64,000 nucleotides of DNA, taken from assembly GCF_003986935.1 (NCBI RefSeq), contig NZ_RJZE01000007.1, forward strand, positions 226,183-290,182, read 5' to 3'. Positions 1 through 9,226 of the stretch are shown here, in pieces (position 1 is the first letter of the stretch; each line of letters starts with the position of its first letter). Below the pieces are notes generated by a model, which worked only from the letters and a program-made list of their open reading frames with translations, was not told where the DNA came from and did no database searches. The stretch comes from Paraburkholderia kururiensis JCM 10599 = LMG 19447. Its GTDB lineage: Bacteria; Pseudomonadota; Gammaproteobacteria; Burkholderiales; Burkholderiaceae. The position numbers and the translations under genes were made by a program.

Positions 1-1029
1 ATCGCGGGCCTGGAGGACGCGACGGACGGCGAGGTGTGGATCGGCGGGCGTGTCGTCAACGACGTGCCCGCGGCCCAGCGCGGCGTGGCCATGGTGTTCC
101 AGAGCTACGCGCTCTTTCCGCACATGACCGTGTTCGAGAACATGGCCTTCGGTCTCAAGATCGCGAAGACGCCGAAAGACGAGATTGCCCGCAAGGTCAA
201 CGAAGCCGCGCGCATTCTCCAGCTCGACGCCTTGCTGCAACGCCGTCCGAGGGAGCTTTCGGGCGGCCAGCGTCAGCGCGTGGCGATTGGCCGCGCGATC
301 GTGCGCGAGCCCGGCGTGTTCCTGTTCGACGAGCCGCTTTCCAATCTCGATGCCACGCTGCGCGGCCAGACGCGTATCGAGATCGCGCGTCTGCACCGGC
401 AGTTCGCGAAGGCGAGCGTGGTGTACGTGACGCACGATCAGATCGAAGCCATGACGCTCGCCGACCGCGTCGTGCTGCTGCACGCGGGCGCCGACGCCGA
501 GCGCTACGGCAGCATCGCGCAGAGCGGCGCGCCGCTCGAGCTGTATCACCGTCCCGCCAGCCGCTTCGTGGCGGGCTTCATCGGCTCGCCGCGCATGAAT
601 TTCCTGCCGGGCACCGTCGCCGGCATCGGCCCGCAAGGTGTCACCGTCGCGCTCGCGCACACGGGCGAACGCGTGAGCGTGGCCGTAGACGGCAGTGCTT
701 TGCAGCCAGGCCAGCCGGTCACGTTCGGCGTGCGTCCCGAGCATCTCGAACTTGCGCTGGGCGAGTCCGCTGCGGGCAATGAAGCCGGTCATGACGTGCA
801 AGGCGTCACGCTCACACGCGGCGTCGTGCTCGTGGAGCGCCTGGGCGAGCACAGCTACGTGCATCTCGACCAGCCCGGCGGCGACGTGCTGATCGCGAAG
901 GTGCCGGGCGGCGCGCAGATCGACCGCGGTCATCGCGTCACGTTCCGAGCCAGTGCCGCCGCCTGCCACCTGTTCACCGAAGACGGCCGCGCCGTGCCGC
1001 TGCTCCAGACCGCCGAGCACGTGGCCTAG
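1..1029 (+). CDS. Sugar ABC transporter ATP-binding protein (5' end cut by window)
   Basis: This is the ATPase of a carbohydrate ABC importer of the MalK/UgpC type. The reading frame is already open at base 1, so the Walker A region lies outside the window. Visible are the Q-loop ([10 protein letters not shown]), the signature [15 protein letters not shown], Walker B with the D-loop ([12 protein letters not shown]) and the H-loop (YVTHD). A C-terminal TOBE-like region of about 130 residues follows, typical of sugar-importer ATPases with a regulatory domain. It precedes a GH42 beta-galactosidase by 88 bases, and the matching binding protein and two permeases lie further downstream, so it probably energises that transporter. 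The substrate, a galactoside, is inferred from the neighbour. Confidence 0.93.
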   Translation: MAGLEDATDGEVWIGGRVVNDVPAAQRGVAMVFQSYALFPHMTVFENMAFGLKIAKTPKDEIARKVNEAARILQLDALLQRRPRELSGGQRQRVAIGRAIVREPGVFLFDEPLSNLDATLRGQTRIEIARLHRQFAKASVVYVTHDQIEAMTLADRVVLLHAGADAERYGSIAQSGAPLELYHRPASRFVAGFIGSPRMNFLPGTVAGIGPQGVTVALAHTGERVSVAVDGSALQPGQPVTFGVRPEHLELALGESAAGNEAGHDVQGVTLTRGVVLVERLGEHSYVHLDQPGGDVLIAKVPGGAQIDRGHRVTFRASAAACHLFTEDGRAVPLLQTAEHVA

Positions 1030-1117
1030 CCGCGCCGCACTGTCCCTCACCGTCCCTGATCGTCCCGCACGCACACACCTGCCAACCAGCACACAGAACA
1101 CCCAGGAGACAAACGCA

Positions 1118-3124
1118 ATGCGCCTTGGAGTCTGCTATTACCCGGAACACTGGCCCGAATCGATGTGGGAAGACGACGCCCGTCGCATGAAGGCGCTCGG
1201 CATCAGCCAGGTGCGAATCGCCGAGTTCGCCTGGAGCCGCATGGAGCCGAGCCCCGGCGAATACGACTGGGGCTGGCTCGACCGCGCCGTGGACGTGCTC
1301 GGCAAAGCGGGCCTGCAGGTCGTGATGTGCACGCCCACGGCAACGCCGCCGAAGTGGCTCATCGACCGGCACCCCGACATCCTGCCCGTAGGCGCCGATG
1401 GTCGCGTGCGCGGCTTCGGTTCGCGCCGTCACTACGATTTCTCGTCGCCGTCGTACTACGAAGCGTCGCAGCGCATCTGCACGGCGGTGGCCGAGCGCTA
1501 CGGCAAGCATCCCGCCGTGGCGTACTGGCAAACCGACAACGAGTTTGGTTGCCACCAGACCGTGGTCAGCTATTCGCCTGCTGCGGTGGCGCGTTTTCGC
1601 GAGTGGCTGCGCGCGCGCTACGGCACCGTCGACGCATTGAACCGCGCCTGGGGCACCGTGTTCTGGAGCATGGAGTACCGCAGCTTCGACGAGATCGACG
1701 CGCCCATCGGTACGGTCACCGAAGCGCATCCGTCGCACCGGCTCGACTATCGCCGTTTCGCGTCGGACGAAGTGGCGCGCTACAACCGCATGCAGGTGGA
1801 GATCATCCGTGCGCATTCGCCGGGGCGGCCCGTTGCGCACAACTTCATGCAGCTCTTCACGGAGTTCGATCACTACAAGGTGGCCGCGGACCTCGACGTC
1901 GCGACGTGGGACAGCTATCCGCTCGGCGCGCTCGAAGAACTGTGGTTCGCGCCGGAACTGAAGGCGCGCTGGCTGCGCACGGGGCATCCCGATTTCGCGT
2001 CGTTCAATCACGACGTGTATCGCGGCATGTCGAAGCTGCCGTTCTGGGTGATGGAGCAGCAGCCCGGTCCCGTGAACTGGGCGCAGTGGAACCCCGCACC
2101 GCTGCCGGGCATGGTGCGCCTCTGGAGCTGGGAAGCCTTTGCGCACGGCGCGGGCTGCGTGTCGTACTTCCGCTGGCGCCAGGCGCCGTTCGCGCAGGAG
2201 CAGATGCACGCGGGCCTCAATACGCCCGACAACCGTCTCGACCTGGGCGGCAACGAAGCCACGCAGGTGGCCGCCGACATTCGCCGCGTGCTGGACGCGC
2301 ATGCCGACGCCACGCACAACGTGCAGGCCGACGTCGCGCTCGTGTTCGACTACGAGGCCAAGTGGCTCTTCGAGGTCCAGCCGCAAGGCGCGGACTTCCA
2401 CTACCCGCGCTTCGCGTTCGAGTACTACTCGGCGCTGCGCTCGCTGGGGCTCGACGTCGATATCGTGCCGGCTCACGCGCCGCTCGACGGCTACAAGCTC
2501 GTGGTGGTGCCGCCGCTGCCCGTCGTGCCCGACGACTTCGCCGATCGCCTCGCGCGCTCCGGCGCACAGGTGGTGCTCGGGCCGCGTACGGGATCGAAGA
2601 CGCGCGATCTGCAGATTCCGTCGAACCTTCCGCCGGGTGCGCTCGCCGACTTGCTGGGTGCGCGCGTGTGGCGCGTGGAATCGCTGCGGCCGAACGTGGA
2701 CGTGCCGGTGGTGTCGAGCCATGCCGTAGCCGGCGCGAAGCCGTTCGCAGGTGTGGGCCGCCACTGGCGCGATCTGATCGATACGGGCACAGACGCCGAA
2801 CGCTACGTGTCCGGCGCCGAAGTGCGGGCCACCTTCGGCGACGGCCATCCCGCCTGGGTGCGCCGCGGCCGCGTGAACTACCTCGCAAGCCTGTTCGACG
2901 ATGCGCTCACGGCCCACGTCTTCGCGCAGATCGCAGGCGAAAGCGGGCTCAACGTGACCGCGCCTGGCGAGAGCGTTCGCGTGAGCCGTCGCGGCGGGCT
3001 CACCTACGTGTTCAATTACGGCGAAGCGACGCACACCGTCGACGGCGTGGACGCCTCGGCCTTCGTGCTCGGCTCGCGTGATGTCGAACCGCAAGGCGTG
3101 GCGGCTTATCGCACGCCGGCCTGA
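1118..3124 (+). CDS. Beta-galactosidase, glycoside hydrolase family 42
   Basis: A 668-residue GH42 enzyme, the usual length for the family, that hydrolyses terminal beta-galactosides. The N-terminus (MRLGVCYYPEHWP) is the classic GH42 opening. The acid/base glutamate is E142 in YWQTDNEFG, and the nucleophile is E313 in FWVMEQQPGPVNW. A trimerisation-like middle domain and a small C-terminal beta domain follow. The ATG at 1118 is chosen because CAGGAG lies 9 bases upstream and the family motif starts immediately. No signal peptide is visible, so it is probably cytoplasmic and acts on imported oligosaccharide. It sits inside a sugar ABC operon between the ATPase and the binding protein. Confidence 0.95.
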   Translation: MRLGVCYYPEHWPESMWEDDARRMKALGISQVRIAEFAWSRMEPSPGEYDWGWLDRAVDVLGKAGLQVVMCTPTATPPKWLIDRHPDILPVGADGRVRGFGSRRHYDFSSPSYYEASQRICTAVAERYGKHPAVAYWQTDNEFGCHQTVVSYSPAAVARFREWLRARYGTVDALNRAWGTVFWSMEYRSFDEIDAPIGTVTEAHPSHRLDYRRFASDEVARYNRMQVEIIRAHSPGRPVAHNFMQLFTEFDHYKVAADLDVATWDSYPLGALEELWFAPELKARWLRTGHPDFASFNHDVYRGMSKLPFWVMEQQPGPVNWAQWNPAPLPGMVRLWSWEAFAHGAGCVSYFRWRQAPFAQEQMHAGLNTPDNRLDLGGNEATQVAADIRRVLDAHADATHNVQADVALVFDYEAKWLFEVQPQGADFHYPRFAFEYYSALRSLGLDVDIVPAHAPLDGYKLVVVPPLPVVPDDFADRLARSGAQVVLGPRTGSKTRDLQIPSNLPPGALADLLGARVWRVESLRPNVDVPVVSSHAVAGAKPFAGVGRHWRDLIDTGTDAERYVSGAEVRATFGDGHPAWVRRGRVNYLASLFDDALTAHVFAQIAGESGLNVTAPGESVRVSRRGGLTYVFNYGEATHTVDGVDASAFVLGSRDVEPQGVAAYRTPA

Positions 3125-3151
3125 GCACGCTCTTTTCGCCACCGGTCGAAA

Positions 3152-3175
3152 CAATCGAACCAATCGAACCAATCG
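3152..3175 (+). repeat. Short 9-bp tandem repeat before the sugar-binding protein gene
   Basis: CAATCGAAC occurs twice in tandem (3152-3160 and 3161-3169) and is followed by a partial third copy, CAATCG. It lies in the 94-base gap between the beta-galactosidase and the binding-protein gene. No function can be assigned. It may reflect slippage. Confidence 0.5.
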
Positions 3176-3218
3176 CGCAGTACCAGTCGCAGGCAACCTA
3201 AAAACCAAGGAGACAGAC

Positions 3219-4481
3219 ATGACGGTGAAGGCACGCAGGTTCCGCATCGGGCTCGCAGCCGCCACACTCGCGGTGGCAACGGCCGCATCGTGGATCGCGA
3301 ATTCGGCTCACGCGGGCACGCTCGCGGTGAACGTCGCGTTTAAGGGCGCAAGCCAGCGCGCGGTGTGGCAGTCGGTATTCGACGACTTCCACAAGGCGCA
3401 TCCCGACATCGACGTGAAGGCGTCGTTCATCGACGAGGAAGCCTACAAGGTGCAACTGCCTGGCTGGCTCACCACCGTCGCGCCCGACATCGTGAACTGG
3501 CACGACGGCGAGCGCATGGCCTACTACGCGAAGCGCGGCCTGTTCGAAGACCTCACCGGCGACTGGGCGAAAAACGGCTGGAACGACATGTATGCGTCGA
3601 CCAAAGAGGCGTCGTCGTATGCGGGCAAGCAGTACGCGGCGCCCACGGTGTACTACGCGTGGGGCATGTTCTATCGCAAGGACCTGTTCAAGAAGGCCGG
3701 CATCGACGCCGAGCCGAAAACGTGGGACCAGTTCCTCGACGCGTGCCGCAAGCTGAAGGCCGCGGGCATCACGCCGATTGCCGTGGCGGGCCGCGACGCC
3801 TGGACGCTCGCGGGCTGGTTCGACTATCTCGACCTGCGCCTGAACGGCAATGCGTTCCACCAGAAACTGATGGCGGGCGAAGTGCCCTACACCGACGCCC
3901 GCGTGAAGAAGGTCTACACCACGTGGAAGCAACTGATCGACGATCACGATTTCATCGACAACTCGCTTTCCTACGATCTGGACTCGGCGCAGCCGTTCCT
4001 GTTCCAGGGCAAGGCCGCGATGATGCTGATGGGCACGTTCATCACGGGTGGCTTCCCCGCGAGCGTGAAAGAGGAGATGAGCTTCTTCCGCTTCCCGATC
4101 ATCGACCCGAACGTGCCTACCGCCGAGGACGGCCCGGTGGAGTCGCTGCACATTCCGTCGAAGGCGAAGAACAAGGCCGACGCGCGCACGTTCCTCAAGT
4201 TCGTGGAAACGCCGGAGATCGGCGCGAAGATCGCAGCGGGGCTCGGCTCGCTTTCGGCCAACAGCAAGTCGCCTGAGCCGGAAGATCCCATCTCGCGCAT
4301 CGGCTTCCAGATTCTGTCCACCACGCGCGGCGGCATCGCCCAGTTCTACGACCGCGACATGACCAAGGAAATGGCCGACGAAGGCATGAAGGGCATGCAG
4401 CAGTTCGTGGCGGATCCGACGAAGCTCGACGCTGTGCTCGCGCAGCTCGAAGCCACGCGCAAGCGGATTTATCACAAGTAA
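3219..4481 (+). CDS. Sugar ABC transporter substrate-binding protein
   Basis: A 420-residue extracellular solute-binding protein of the carbohydrate uptake (family 1) type. The start at 3219 is preceded by AAGGAGA at a good distance and opens a clear Sec signal: basic MTVKARRFRIG, a hydrophobic alanine-rich core, then cleavage near SAHAG. The mature part has the family pattern (ASFIDEEAYKVQLP, DIVNWHDGERMA, YYAWGMFYRKDLFKKAGI) and ends IYHK. It works in the periplasm with the two downstream permeases and the upstream ATPase. The ligand is inferred to be a galactoside from the GH42 partner and is not proved by sequence. Confidence 0.92.
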   Translation: MTVKARRFRIGLAAATLAVATAASWIANSAHAGTLAVNVAFKGASQRAVWQSVFDDFHKAHPDIDVKASFIDEEAYKVQLPGWLTTVAPDIVNWHDGERMAYYAKRGLFEDLTGDWAKNGWNDMYASTKEASSYAGKQYAAPTVYYAWGMFYRKDLFKKAGIDAEPKTWDQFLDACRKLKAAGITPIAVAGRDAWTLAGWFDYLDLRLNGNAFHQKLMAGEVPYTDARVKKVYTTWKQLIDDHDFIDNSLSYDLDSAQPFLFQGKAAMMLMGTFITGGFPASVKEEMSFFRFPIIDPNVPTAEDGPVESLHIPSKAKNKADARTFLKFVETPEIGAKIAAGLGSLSANSKSPEPEDPISRIGFQILSTTRGGIAQFYDRDMTKEMADEGMKGMQQFVADPTKLDAVLAQLEATRKRIYHK

Positions 4482-4594
4482 GCTCGAAGCGAGTGTGGGT
4501 GGTTGAAGGGCGGTCCGGCTTGTAGAGTCGGACCGCGCAGGTTGGGCCACGTAGGCCAGCGCCCGAAGCCACCCGCCTCGCCAGGAGAATCGCC

Positions 4595-5578
4595 GTGTCG
4601 CATTCCATCACACGTCAGAGCGTCCAGCCCGTGCCGGGCGGACCCGCGTCGGGTCTGCCGCCTTCGTCCGCCTCGCGTGGCGATACGGGCGGCAATACGG
4701 GCGGCAAGCCGTCGCGCCGGCCTTCGCCTACCGCACGCCGCCAGCGCCGCGCTGCGTTTCTGTTCCTCGCGCCGGCCTGCGCGATGGTGGCCGTCTACGT
4801 GATCTGGCCGATTCTTTCCACCATGACGCTCAGCTTCTACAGTTGGGACGGCATGAGCGAGCGCACCTTCGTGGGCCTTGCGAACTACGTCGAACTGTTT
4901 CAGGCGCCCACCTTCTATACGGCGCTCAAGAACAACCTGATCTGGCTCGTGCTGTTCCTGCTCGCGCCGCCCGCGGGCCTTGCGGTGGCGCTCTATCTGA
5001 ACCAGCGCGTGGCGGGCATTCGCTTCGTGAAGTCGCTGTTCTTCGCGCCGTTCGTGCTCTCGGGCGTGGTGGTGGGGCTCGTGTTCTCGTGGTTCTACGA
5101 CCCCACCTTCGGCCTGCTCGCGATGATGCTGGGCCACGGCGTGCCCGTGCTCGGCGACGCGCACTACGCCACCTTCGGCATCGTGTTCGCCGCGCTCTGG
5201 CCGCAAACGGCGTACTGCATGATCCTGTACCTCACGGGGCTCACGTCGCTCAACGCGGAACAACTGGAAGCGGCGCGCATGGAAGGCGCACGCGGATGGT
5301 CCATGCTCTGGCACGTCGTGCTGCCGCAACTGCGGCCCACCACGTTCATGGCGATCGTGGTCACGGTGATCGGCGCGCTGCGCAGCTTCGACCTGATTTC
5401 CGTGATGACGGGCGGCGGCCCGTTCGAAAGCTCCACCGTGCTCGCGTATTACATGTACGACCAGGCCATCAAGTACTACCGCCTCGGTTACTCGGCCTCG
5501 ATTGCCGTTGTGCTGTTCGCGATCATGCTCGTCTACATCGTGTGGCATCTGCGCCGGATGCTGCGCGCGGAACACTAA
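4595..5578 (+). CDS. Sugar ABC transporter permease, MalF/UgpA type
   Basis: A 327-residue inner-membrane permease. The GTG at 4595 follows AGGAGA with 6 bases of spacing. After a proline- and glycine-rich cytoplasmic head of about 50 residues come six predicted membrane helices, the first near LFLAPACAMVAVYVIWPIL. The EAA loop that docks onto the ATPase is seen as LEAARMEGARGWSMLWHVVLPQLRP. It is followed 10 bases later by the second permease, so the two are co-transcribed and form the channel heterodimer. Confidence 0.92.
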   Translation: MSHSITRQSVQPVPGGPASGLPPSSASRGDTGGNTGGKPSRRPSPTARRQRRAAFLFLAPACAMVAVYVIWPILSTMTLSFYSWDGMSERTFVGLANYVELFQAPTFYTALKNNLIWLVLFLLAPPAGLAVALYLNQRVAGIRFVKSLFFAPFVLSGVVVGLVFSWFYDPTFGLLAMMLGHGVPVLGDAHYATFGIVFAALWPQTAYCMILYLTGLTSLNAEQLEAARMEGARGWSMLWHVVLPQLRPTTFMAIVVTVIGALRSFDLISVMTGGGPFESSTVLAYYMYDQAIKYYRLGYSASIAVVLFAIMLVYIVWHLRRMLRAEH

Positions 5579-5588
5579 GGAGGCCGCC

Positions 5589-6440
5589 ATGTATCCGCTG
5601 CCCGTCGAAAAGTGGAAGCCCGTCAATCGCGGCCTCTACAAGCTCACGCTACCCGTTGCGCTCGTCATCTGGCTCTTGCCGATGATCGCGGTGCTCGTCA
5701 CTTCCGTGCGTTCTTCCGAGGAACTCAGCGAAGGCAACTACTGGGGGTGGCCGAAGCACATCACGTTGCTCGACAACTATCGCGAGGCGCTGACCACCTC
5801 GCCGATGCTTCACTACTTCTGGAACAGCGTGCTGATCACGGTGCCCGCGGCGGTGGGCGCCATCGCACTGGCCGCGATGGCGGGCTTTGCGCTTGCCACC
5901 TATCGCTTTCGCGGCAACACGGCGCTCTTCGCCACATTCGTGGCCGGCAACTTCGTGCCGATCCAGGTGCTGATGATTCCCGTGCGCGACCTTTCGCTCG
6001 CGTTGGGCGTGTTCAACACGGTGCAGGGCTTGATCCTGTTTCATACGGCGTTTCAGACCGGCTTCTGCACGCTGTTCCTGCGCAACTTCATCAAGCAGTT
6101 GCCGTTCGAGCTGATCGAGGCCGCGCGCATCGAGGGCGCGGGCGAGTTGACGGTGTTCTTTCGCATCGTGCTGCCGCTGATCCGGCCCGCGCTCGCGGCG
6201 CTCGGCATCCTCGTCTTCACGTTCGTCTGGAACGACTACTTCTGGGCGCTCTGCCTCACCCAGGGCGACGACGCAGCGCCCATCACCGTCGGCGTTGCGG
6301 CGCTCAAGGGGCAATGGACGACGGCGTGGAACCTGGTGTCGGCGGGCTCGGTGCTCGCGGCGCTGCCTTCGGTCGCGATGTTCTTCGCCATGCAGAAGCA
6401 CTTCGTGGCGGGGCTCACGTTTGGGGCGACGAAGGGGTAG
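5589..6440 (+). CDS. Sugar ABC transporter permease, MalG/UgpE type
   Basis: A 283-residue inner-membrane permease, the second half of the sugar channel. The ATG at 5589 has AAGGAGG directly upstream. Six membrane helices are predicted. The EAA loop reads LIEAARIEGAGELTVFFRIVLPLIRP and is followed by the conserved FVWNDYFWAL segment. It is the last gene of the ATPase, GH42, binding protein and permease operon, and no strong terminator is visible after it. The next gene, hipA, starts about 100 bases further on with its own operator. Confidence 0.92.
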   Translation: MYPLPVEKWKPVNRGLYKLTLPVALVIWLLPMIAVLVTSVRSSEELSEGNYWGWPKHITLLDNYREALTTSPMLHYFWNSVLITVPAAVGAIALAAMAGFALATYRFRGNTALFATFVAGNFVPIQVLMIPVRDLSLALGVFNTVQGLILFHTAFQTGFCTLFLRNFIKQLPFELIEAARIEGAGELTVFFRIVLPLIRPALAALGILVFTFVWNDYFWALCLTQGDDAAPITVGVAALKGQWTTAWNLVSAGSVLAALPSVAMFFAMQKHFVAGLTFGATKG

Positions 6441-6501
6441 GGGGTACCGGTTGTGCGCTGAAAAGCATCGTATAAGAGGCGTATAAGGGGTAGATGGAGC
6501 A

Positions 6502-6527
6502 GTTGTGCTACATTTATGAAGCACAAC
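6502..6527 (+). promoter_or_regulatory. Palindromic operator in front of hipA
   Basis: Perfect 8-bp arms, GTTGTGCT (6502-6509) and AGCACAAC (6520-6527), are separated by 10 bases and lie just upstream of the hipA start. Two TATAAG hexamers (6471-6476, 6482-6487) precede it. A HipB-type repressor encoded in the same operon is the natural candidate to bind here. That assignment is inferred. Confidence 0.6.
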
Positions 6528-6538
6528 GGAGCCGCTTG

Positions 6539-7831
6539 ATGGATTGCACCCTACAGATATTCCTCGACGACCGCTGGGTGGATTGCGCCCAGATCGAACT
6601 CGACGGCCGACTTTGCCAATGGAATTACCAGGTCATGTATGCCGTCGAGCATACGGATGCCTCGTTGTCTCTGGCCGAGCCGGTGGACATGGATATTCGC
6701 GCCGCCCGCACCATGCCCGCCTTCCTCTACGATCTGGTCCCGCAGGGCGCCGGTCGTCGGTTCCTGCTGGGCGAACTGGAACTCGCGGATGGCCCCGACG
6801 CAGATTTCCCGCTCATCTGCACGGGCGCGTTCAATCCGGTGGGCCGCATTCGGGTTGCCGAGGCGGTCCGCTACTTCGAGACGCACGTCGCGCGGCATCC
6901 GGCCTCGCGCGGCCTGCCGGGCCTCACCATGGACGACGTCATGGCCCGCAGCGCCGAATTCGCGGAACGGATGCGCCTGCACGGCATGTTGGGCACGGGC
7001 ACCACGGGTGTGCAGGGCGCCGCGCCGAAATATCTGCTGACGCGCGACCGGGCGGGTCTGCTGCACGGCGATGCCGTACTGCCCGATGCCGATGCCACGC
7101 AGCACCTCATTGCGAAATTGCCGCGTGGCAAGACGGCCGCCGACGAAAAGGTCCTGCGCAACGAGGCGGCGTATATGCGGGTGGCCGCCGCACTCGGTAT
7201 TCGAACGCACGCGGATTTGCCGACGCTGCATGGCGACGTGCTGCTGATTCCGCGCTTTGACCGGATCGCCCGCAACGGGAGCGTCGTGCGTCTTCATCAG
7301 GAAAGCGTCGCGTCCATTCTGGGGTTGTCCGGCTTTGATCGGCGCCCGAGTCTGTTCGAGGTTGTCGCCGGCATTCGCCGTGTCGTGACCGATCCCGCGG
7401 CCGAGACGCTCGAATTCCTCAAGCGCGACGTGCTGAATCTCGCCATGCGCAACACCGACAATCACGCACGCAATACGGCGGTACAACTCGTCGACGGTAC
7501 GGTCAGGCTCACGCCGTTGTTCGACTTCGCACCGATGTACCTGGACCCCGAAGGCGTGGCCCGCACGCTGCGGTGGTATCACCCGGACACCCAGGTCGAA
7601 CTGGGGGAATGGGGCGACGTTCTTGCCGCGCTGTCTCTACCTGACGATGAGCGCCGCGCACTCGCCCGCGCAATGAGCCGATTCGGCGCGCAGCTCGAGC
7701 GCCTCGCCGGCATCATGGAAAAGCACGGCGTCGATCACGACATCGTCGAATTCCTGACGCCGTCCATCGACGCGCAGGTCCGGCAACTCAAAGCGCTTCA
7801 ACCGCCGGAGTCTCCCCATGCCGCGCCGTAA
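6539..7831 (+). CDS. hipA: HipA-family serine/threonine kinase toxin
   Basis: A 430-residue HipA-like kinase, the toxin of a HipBA-type toxin-antitoxin system. In E. coli HipA phosphorylates glutamyl-tRNA synthetase; the target here is unknown. The catalytic loop is seen as NLAMRNTDNHARN, with the catalytic Asp and metal-binding Asn spaced as in HipA, followed by the LFDFAPMY metal-binding segment. A Gly/Thr-rich P-loop region (GTGTTGVQGAAPKYLL) lies near residue 160. The ATG at 6539 is preferred over one at 6494 because the latter would put the palindromic operator inside the gene, and an ACGGAG lies just before 6539. Its 3' end overlaps the antitoxin gene by 14 bases. The order is hipA then hipB, the reverse of E. 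coli. Confidence 0.85.
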   Translation: MDCTLQIFLDDRWVDCAQIELDGRLCQWNYQVMYAVEHTDASLSLAEPVDMDIRAARTMPAFLYDLVPQGAGRRFLLGELELADGPDADFPLICTGAFNPVGRIRVAEAVRYFETHVARHPASRGLPGLTMDDVMARSAEFAERMRLHGMLGTGTTGVQGAAPKYLLTRDRAGLLHGDAVLPDADATQHLIAKLPRGKTAADEKVLRNEAAYMRVAAALGIRTHADLPTLHGDVLLIPRFDRIARNGSVVRLHQESVASILGLSGFDRRPSLFEVVAGIRRVVTDPAAETLEFLKRDVLNLAMRNTDNHARNTAVQLVDGTVRLTPLFDFAPMYLDPEGVARTLRWYHPDTQVELGEWGDVLAALSLPDDERRALARAMSRFGAQLERLAGIMEKHGVDHDIVEFLTPSIDAQVRQLKALQPPESPHAAP

Positions 7832-8111
7832 CCCGCCGACCCGTGACGAGCAGAACGCGCTGCGTCGCGCGTTCTACGAAAGCATCGAGCGCGGCGATAT
7901 GAGCATTGCCGAGACCATGAAAACGATGCGCGAGATGACGGGTCTCACGCAGGAAGAATTCGCCGCGCACCGGGGCGTGAGCCGTCGGGTGATTCAGGAC
8001 ATCGAGCGCGGCACCGGCAACCCGACCGTCGAATCGCTCAATAGCATTGCGAAGCTTTTCGGCCTGCAAGTCGGGTTCGTTCCGATCCGGCGAAAGGTCC
8101 CGGCCTCGTAG
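7818..8111 (+). CDS. hipB: HipB-like XRE-family antitoxin
   Basis: A 97-residue DNA-binding protein with one Cro/XRE helix-turn-helix (GLTQEEFAAHRGVSRRVIQDIERGTGNPTV, residues about 45-75). In the HipBA family this protein neutralises the kinase and represses the operon. It starts inside the last codons of hipA, indicating translational coupling. The N-terminal 40 residues (RDEQNALRRAFYESIERGDMS) are longer than in E. coli HipB and may mediate dimerisation. The palindrome at 6502-6527 is its likely operator. Confidence 0.82.
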   Translation: MPRRNPPTRDEQNALRRAFYESIERGDMSIAETMKTMREMTGLTQEEFAAHRGVSRRVIQDIERGTGNPTVESLNSIAKLFGLQVGFVPIRRKVPAS

Positions 8112-8195
8112 GGCCGCAGTCCACCGCACTCCACCGTTAAGAAAGCGGTAAGGAACCCTGCCGAACATGGGAGGCATCCACTGGGAGAACCCACG

Positions 8196-8669
8196 ATGCC
8201 GACCTTCGGAAGTCCTCGCCCATCTCGCGTGATGCACGCGCTGCGTGTCCGCACGGGCATCGCAAACGCAACGGCAATAGCGGCCATCACCGCCATCGCC
8301 ACGCTCGCCGCCGCCACGCTGGCCCCGCAGGCGCATGCCGAGACCCCGGCGCAAATCCTCAGCGGTTATGCCGCGCAAGCCGGCACGGCACCCGTGCCCG
8401 CGCGCGGCCAGCAGTTCTTCACGAGCCGGCACGGGCACGAATGGGCCTGTGCGAGCTGCCACGGCGCCATGCCCACCGGCAACGGCCAGCATGCGGCCAC
8501 CGGCAAGACCATCGCGCCGCTGGCACCGGGCTTCAATCCCGCGCGCTTCACCGATACCGCGAAAGTCGAGAAGTGGTTTCGCCGGAATTGCGGCGACGTC
8601 GTGGGCCGCGAATGCACCGCCGCCGAAAAGGCCGATGTGCTGAGCTGGTTGATATCGATCAAACCCTGA
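8196..8669 (+). CDS. Periplasmic monohaem cytochrome c (DUF1924-like)
   Basis: A 157-residue exported c-type cytochrome. The first 48 residues form a long basic and alanine-rich signal ending near AHAE. One haem-binding site is present (CASCH, residues about 86-90), and a second conserved pair of cysteines lies in RRNCGDVVGREC. The C-terminal DVLSWLISIKP fits the DUF1924 cytochromes that travel with a dihaem cytochrome and a b-type cytochrome. A start 36 bases later (MHALRV) is also possible. It is the first gene of a redox/two-component operon running to 12108. Confidence 0.85.
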   Translation: MPTFGSPRPSRVMHALRVRTGIANATAIAAITAIATLAAATLAPQAHAETPAQILSGYAAQAGTAPVPARGQQFFTSRHGHEWACASCHGAMPTGNGQHAATGKTIAPLAPGFNPARFTDTAKVEKWFRRNCGDVVGRECTAAEKADVLSWLISIKP

Positions 8670-8713
8670 CCGGCCGGCCAACCGTATACCGGTCCAATCG
8701 AGGAGACAGGCAC

Positions 8714-9226
8714 ATGGATTTTCCATTCCCGCTTGCAGCGCGTACTGCGCGTCCTGCCGTCGCTCGTGCGCTGGCCGCCGTCGCCATGACGGCGCTCGCT
8801 GGCTTTGCTTTCGCAGACGACGAACCCTACGTGAGCGCCGTGGCGCCCCTGCCCAAGTACCAGCAGGAATGCGCGGCATGCCATATCGCCTATCCGCCCG
8901 GCATGCTGCCCGCGCAGTCGTGGCAGCACATTCTCGGCAACCTCGAGCATCACTTCGGCACCAATGCGTCGCTCGACGCGGCCTCCGTCAAGCAGATCGA
9001 AGGCTGGCTCGTGGCGCATGCCGCGCAGGGCGGCACGGCGGCGAAGGCGCCGCCCGAGGACCGCATCACCCGCAGCCGCTGGTTCGCCGCCGCGCACGAC
9101 GAAGTGTCGCCCTCGGTGTGGCGGCTTGCCGCGGTGAAGAGCCCGTCCAACTGCGCCGCGTGTCACCGGCGTGCAGATCAGGGGAATTTCGATGAACGAT
9201 ACATCCGCATCCCGTATGGAAAATGA
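8714..9226 (+). CDS. Periplasmic dihaem cytochrome c
   Basis: A 170-residue exported protein with an Ala-rich signal peptide (cleavage near FAFADD) and two CAACH haem motifs, one near residue 55 and one near residue 155. This is the layout of small dihaem cytochromes. The ATG at 8714 has AGGAGACAGG just upstream. The 3' end overlaps the next gene by 35 bases, so the cytochromes and the b-type membrane protein are translated together. It probably passes electrons between the membrane cytochrome b and the monohaem partner; direction and substrate are not known. Confidence 0.87.
   Translation: MDFPFPLAARTARPAVARALAAVAMTALAGFAFADDEPYVSAVAPLPKYQQECAACHIAYPPGMLPAQSWQHILGNLEHHFGTNASLDAASVKQIEGWLVAHAAQGGTAAKAPPEDRITRSRWFAAAHDEVSPSVWRLAAVKSPSNCAACHRRADQGNFDERYIRIPYGK

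Noticed and set aside
974..3265. A minus-strand open frame of 763 codons opposite the beta-galactosidase
   Set aside because: Arg/His-rich composition and no motifs, while the plus strand encodes a complete GH42 enzyme with both catalytic glutamates.
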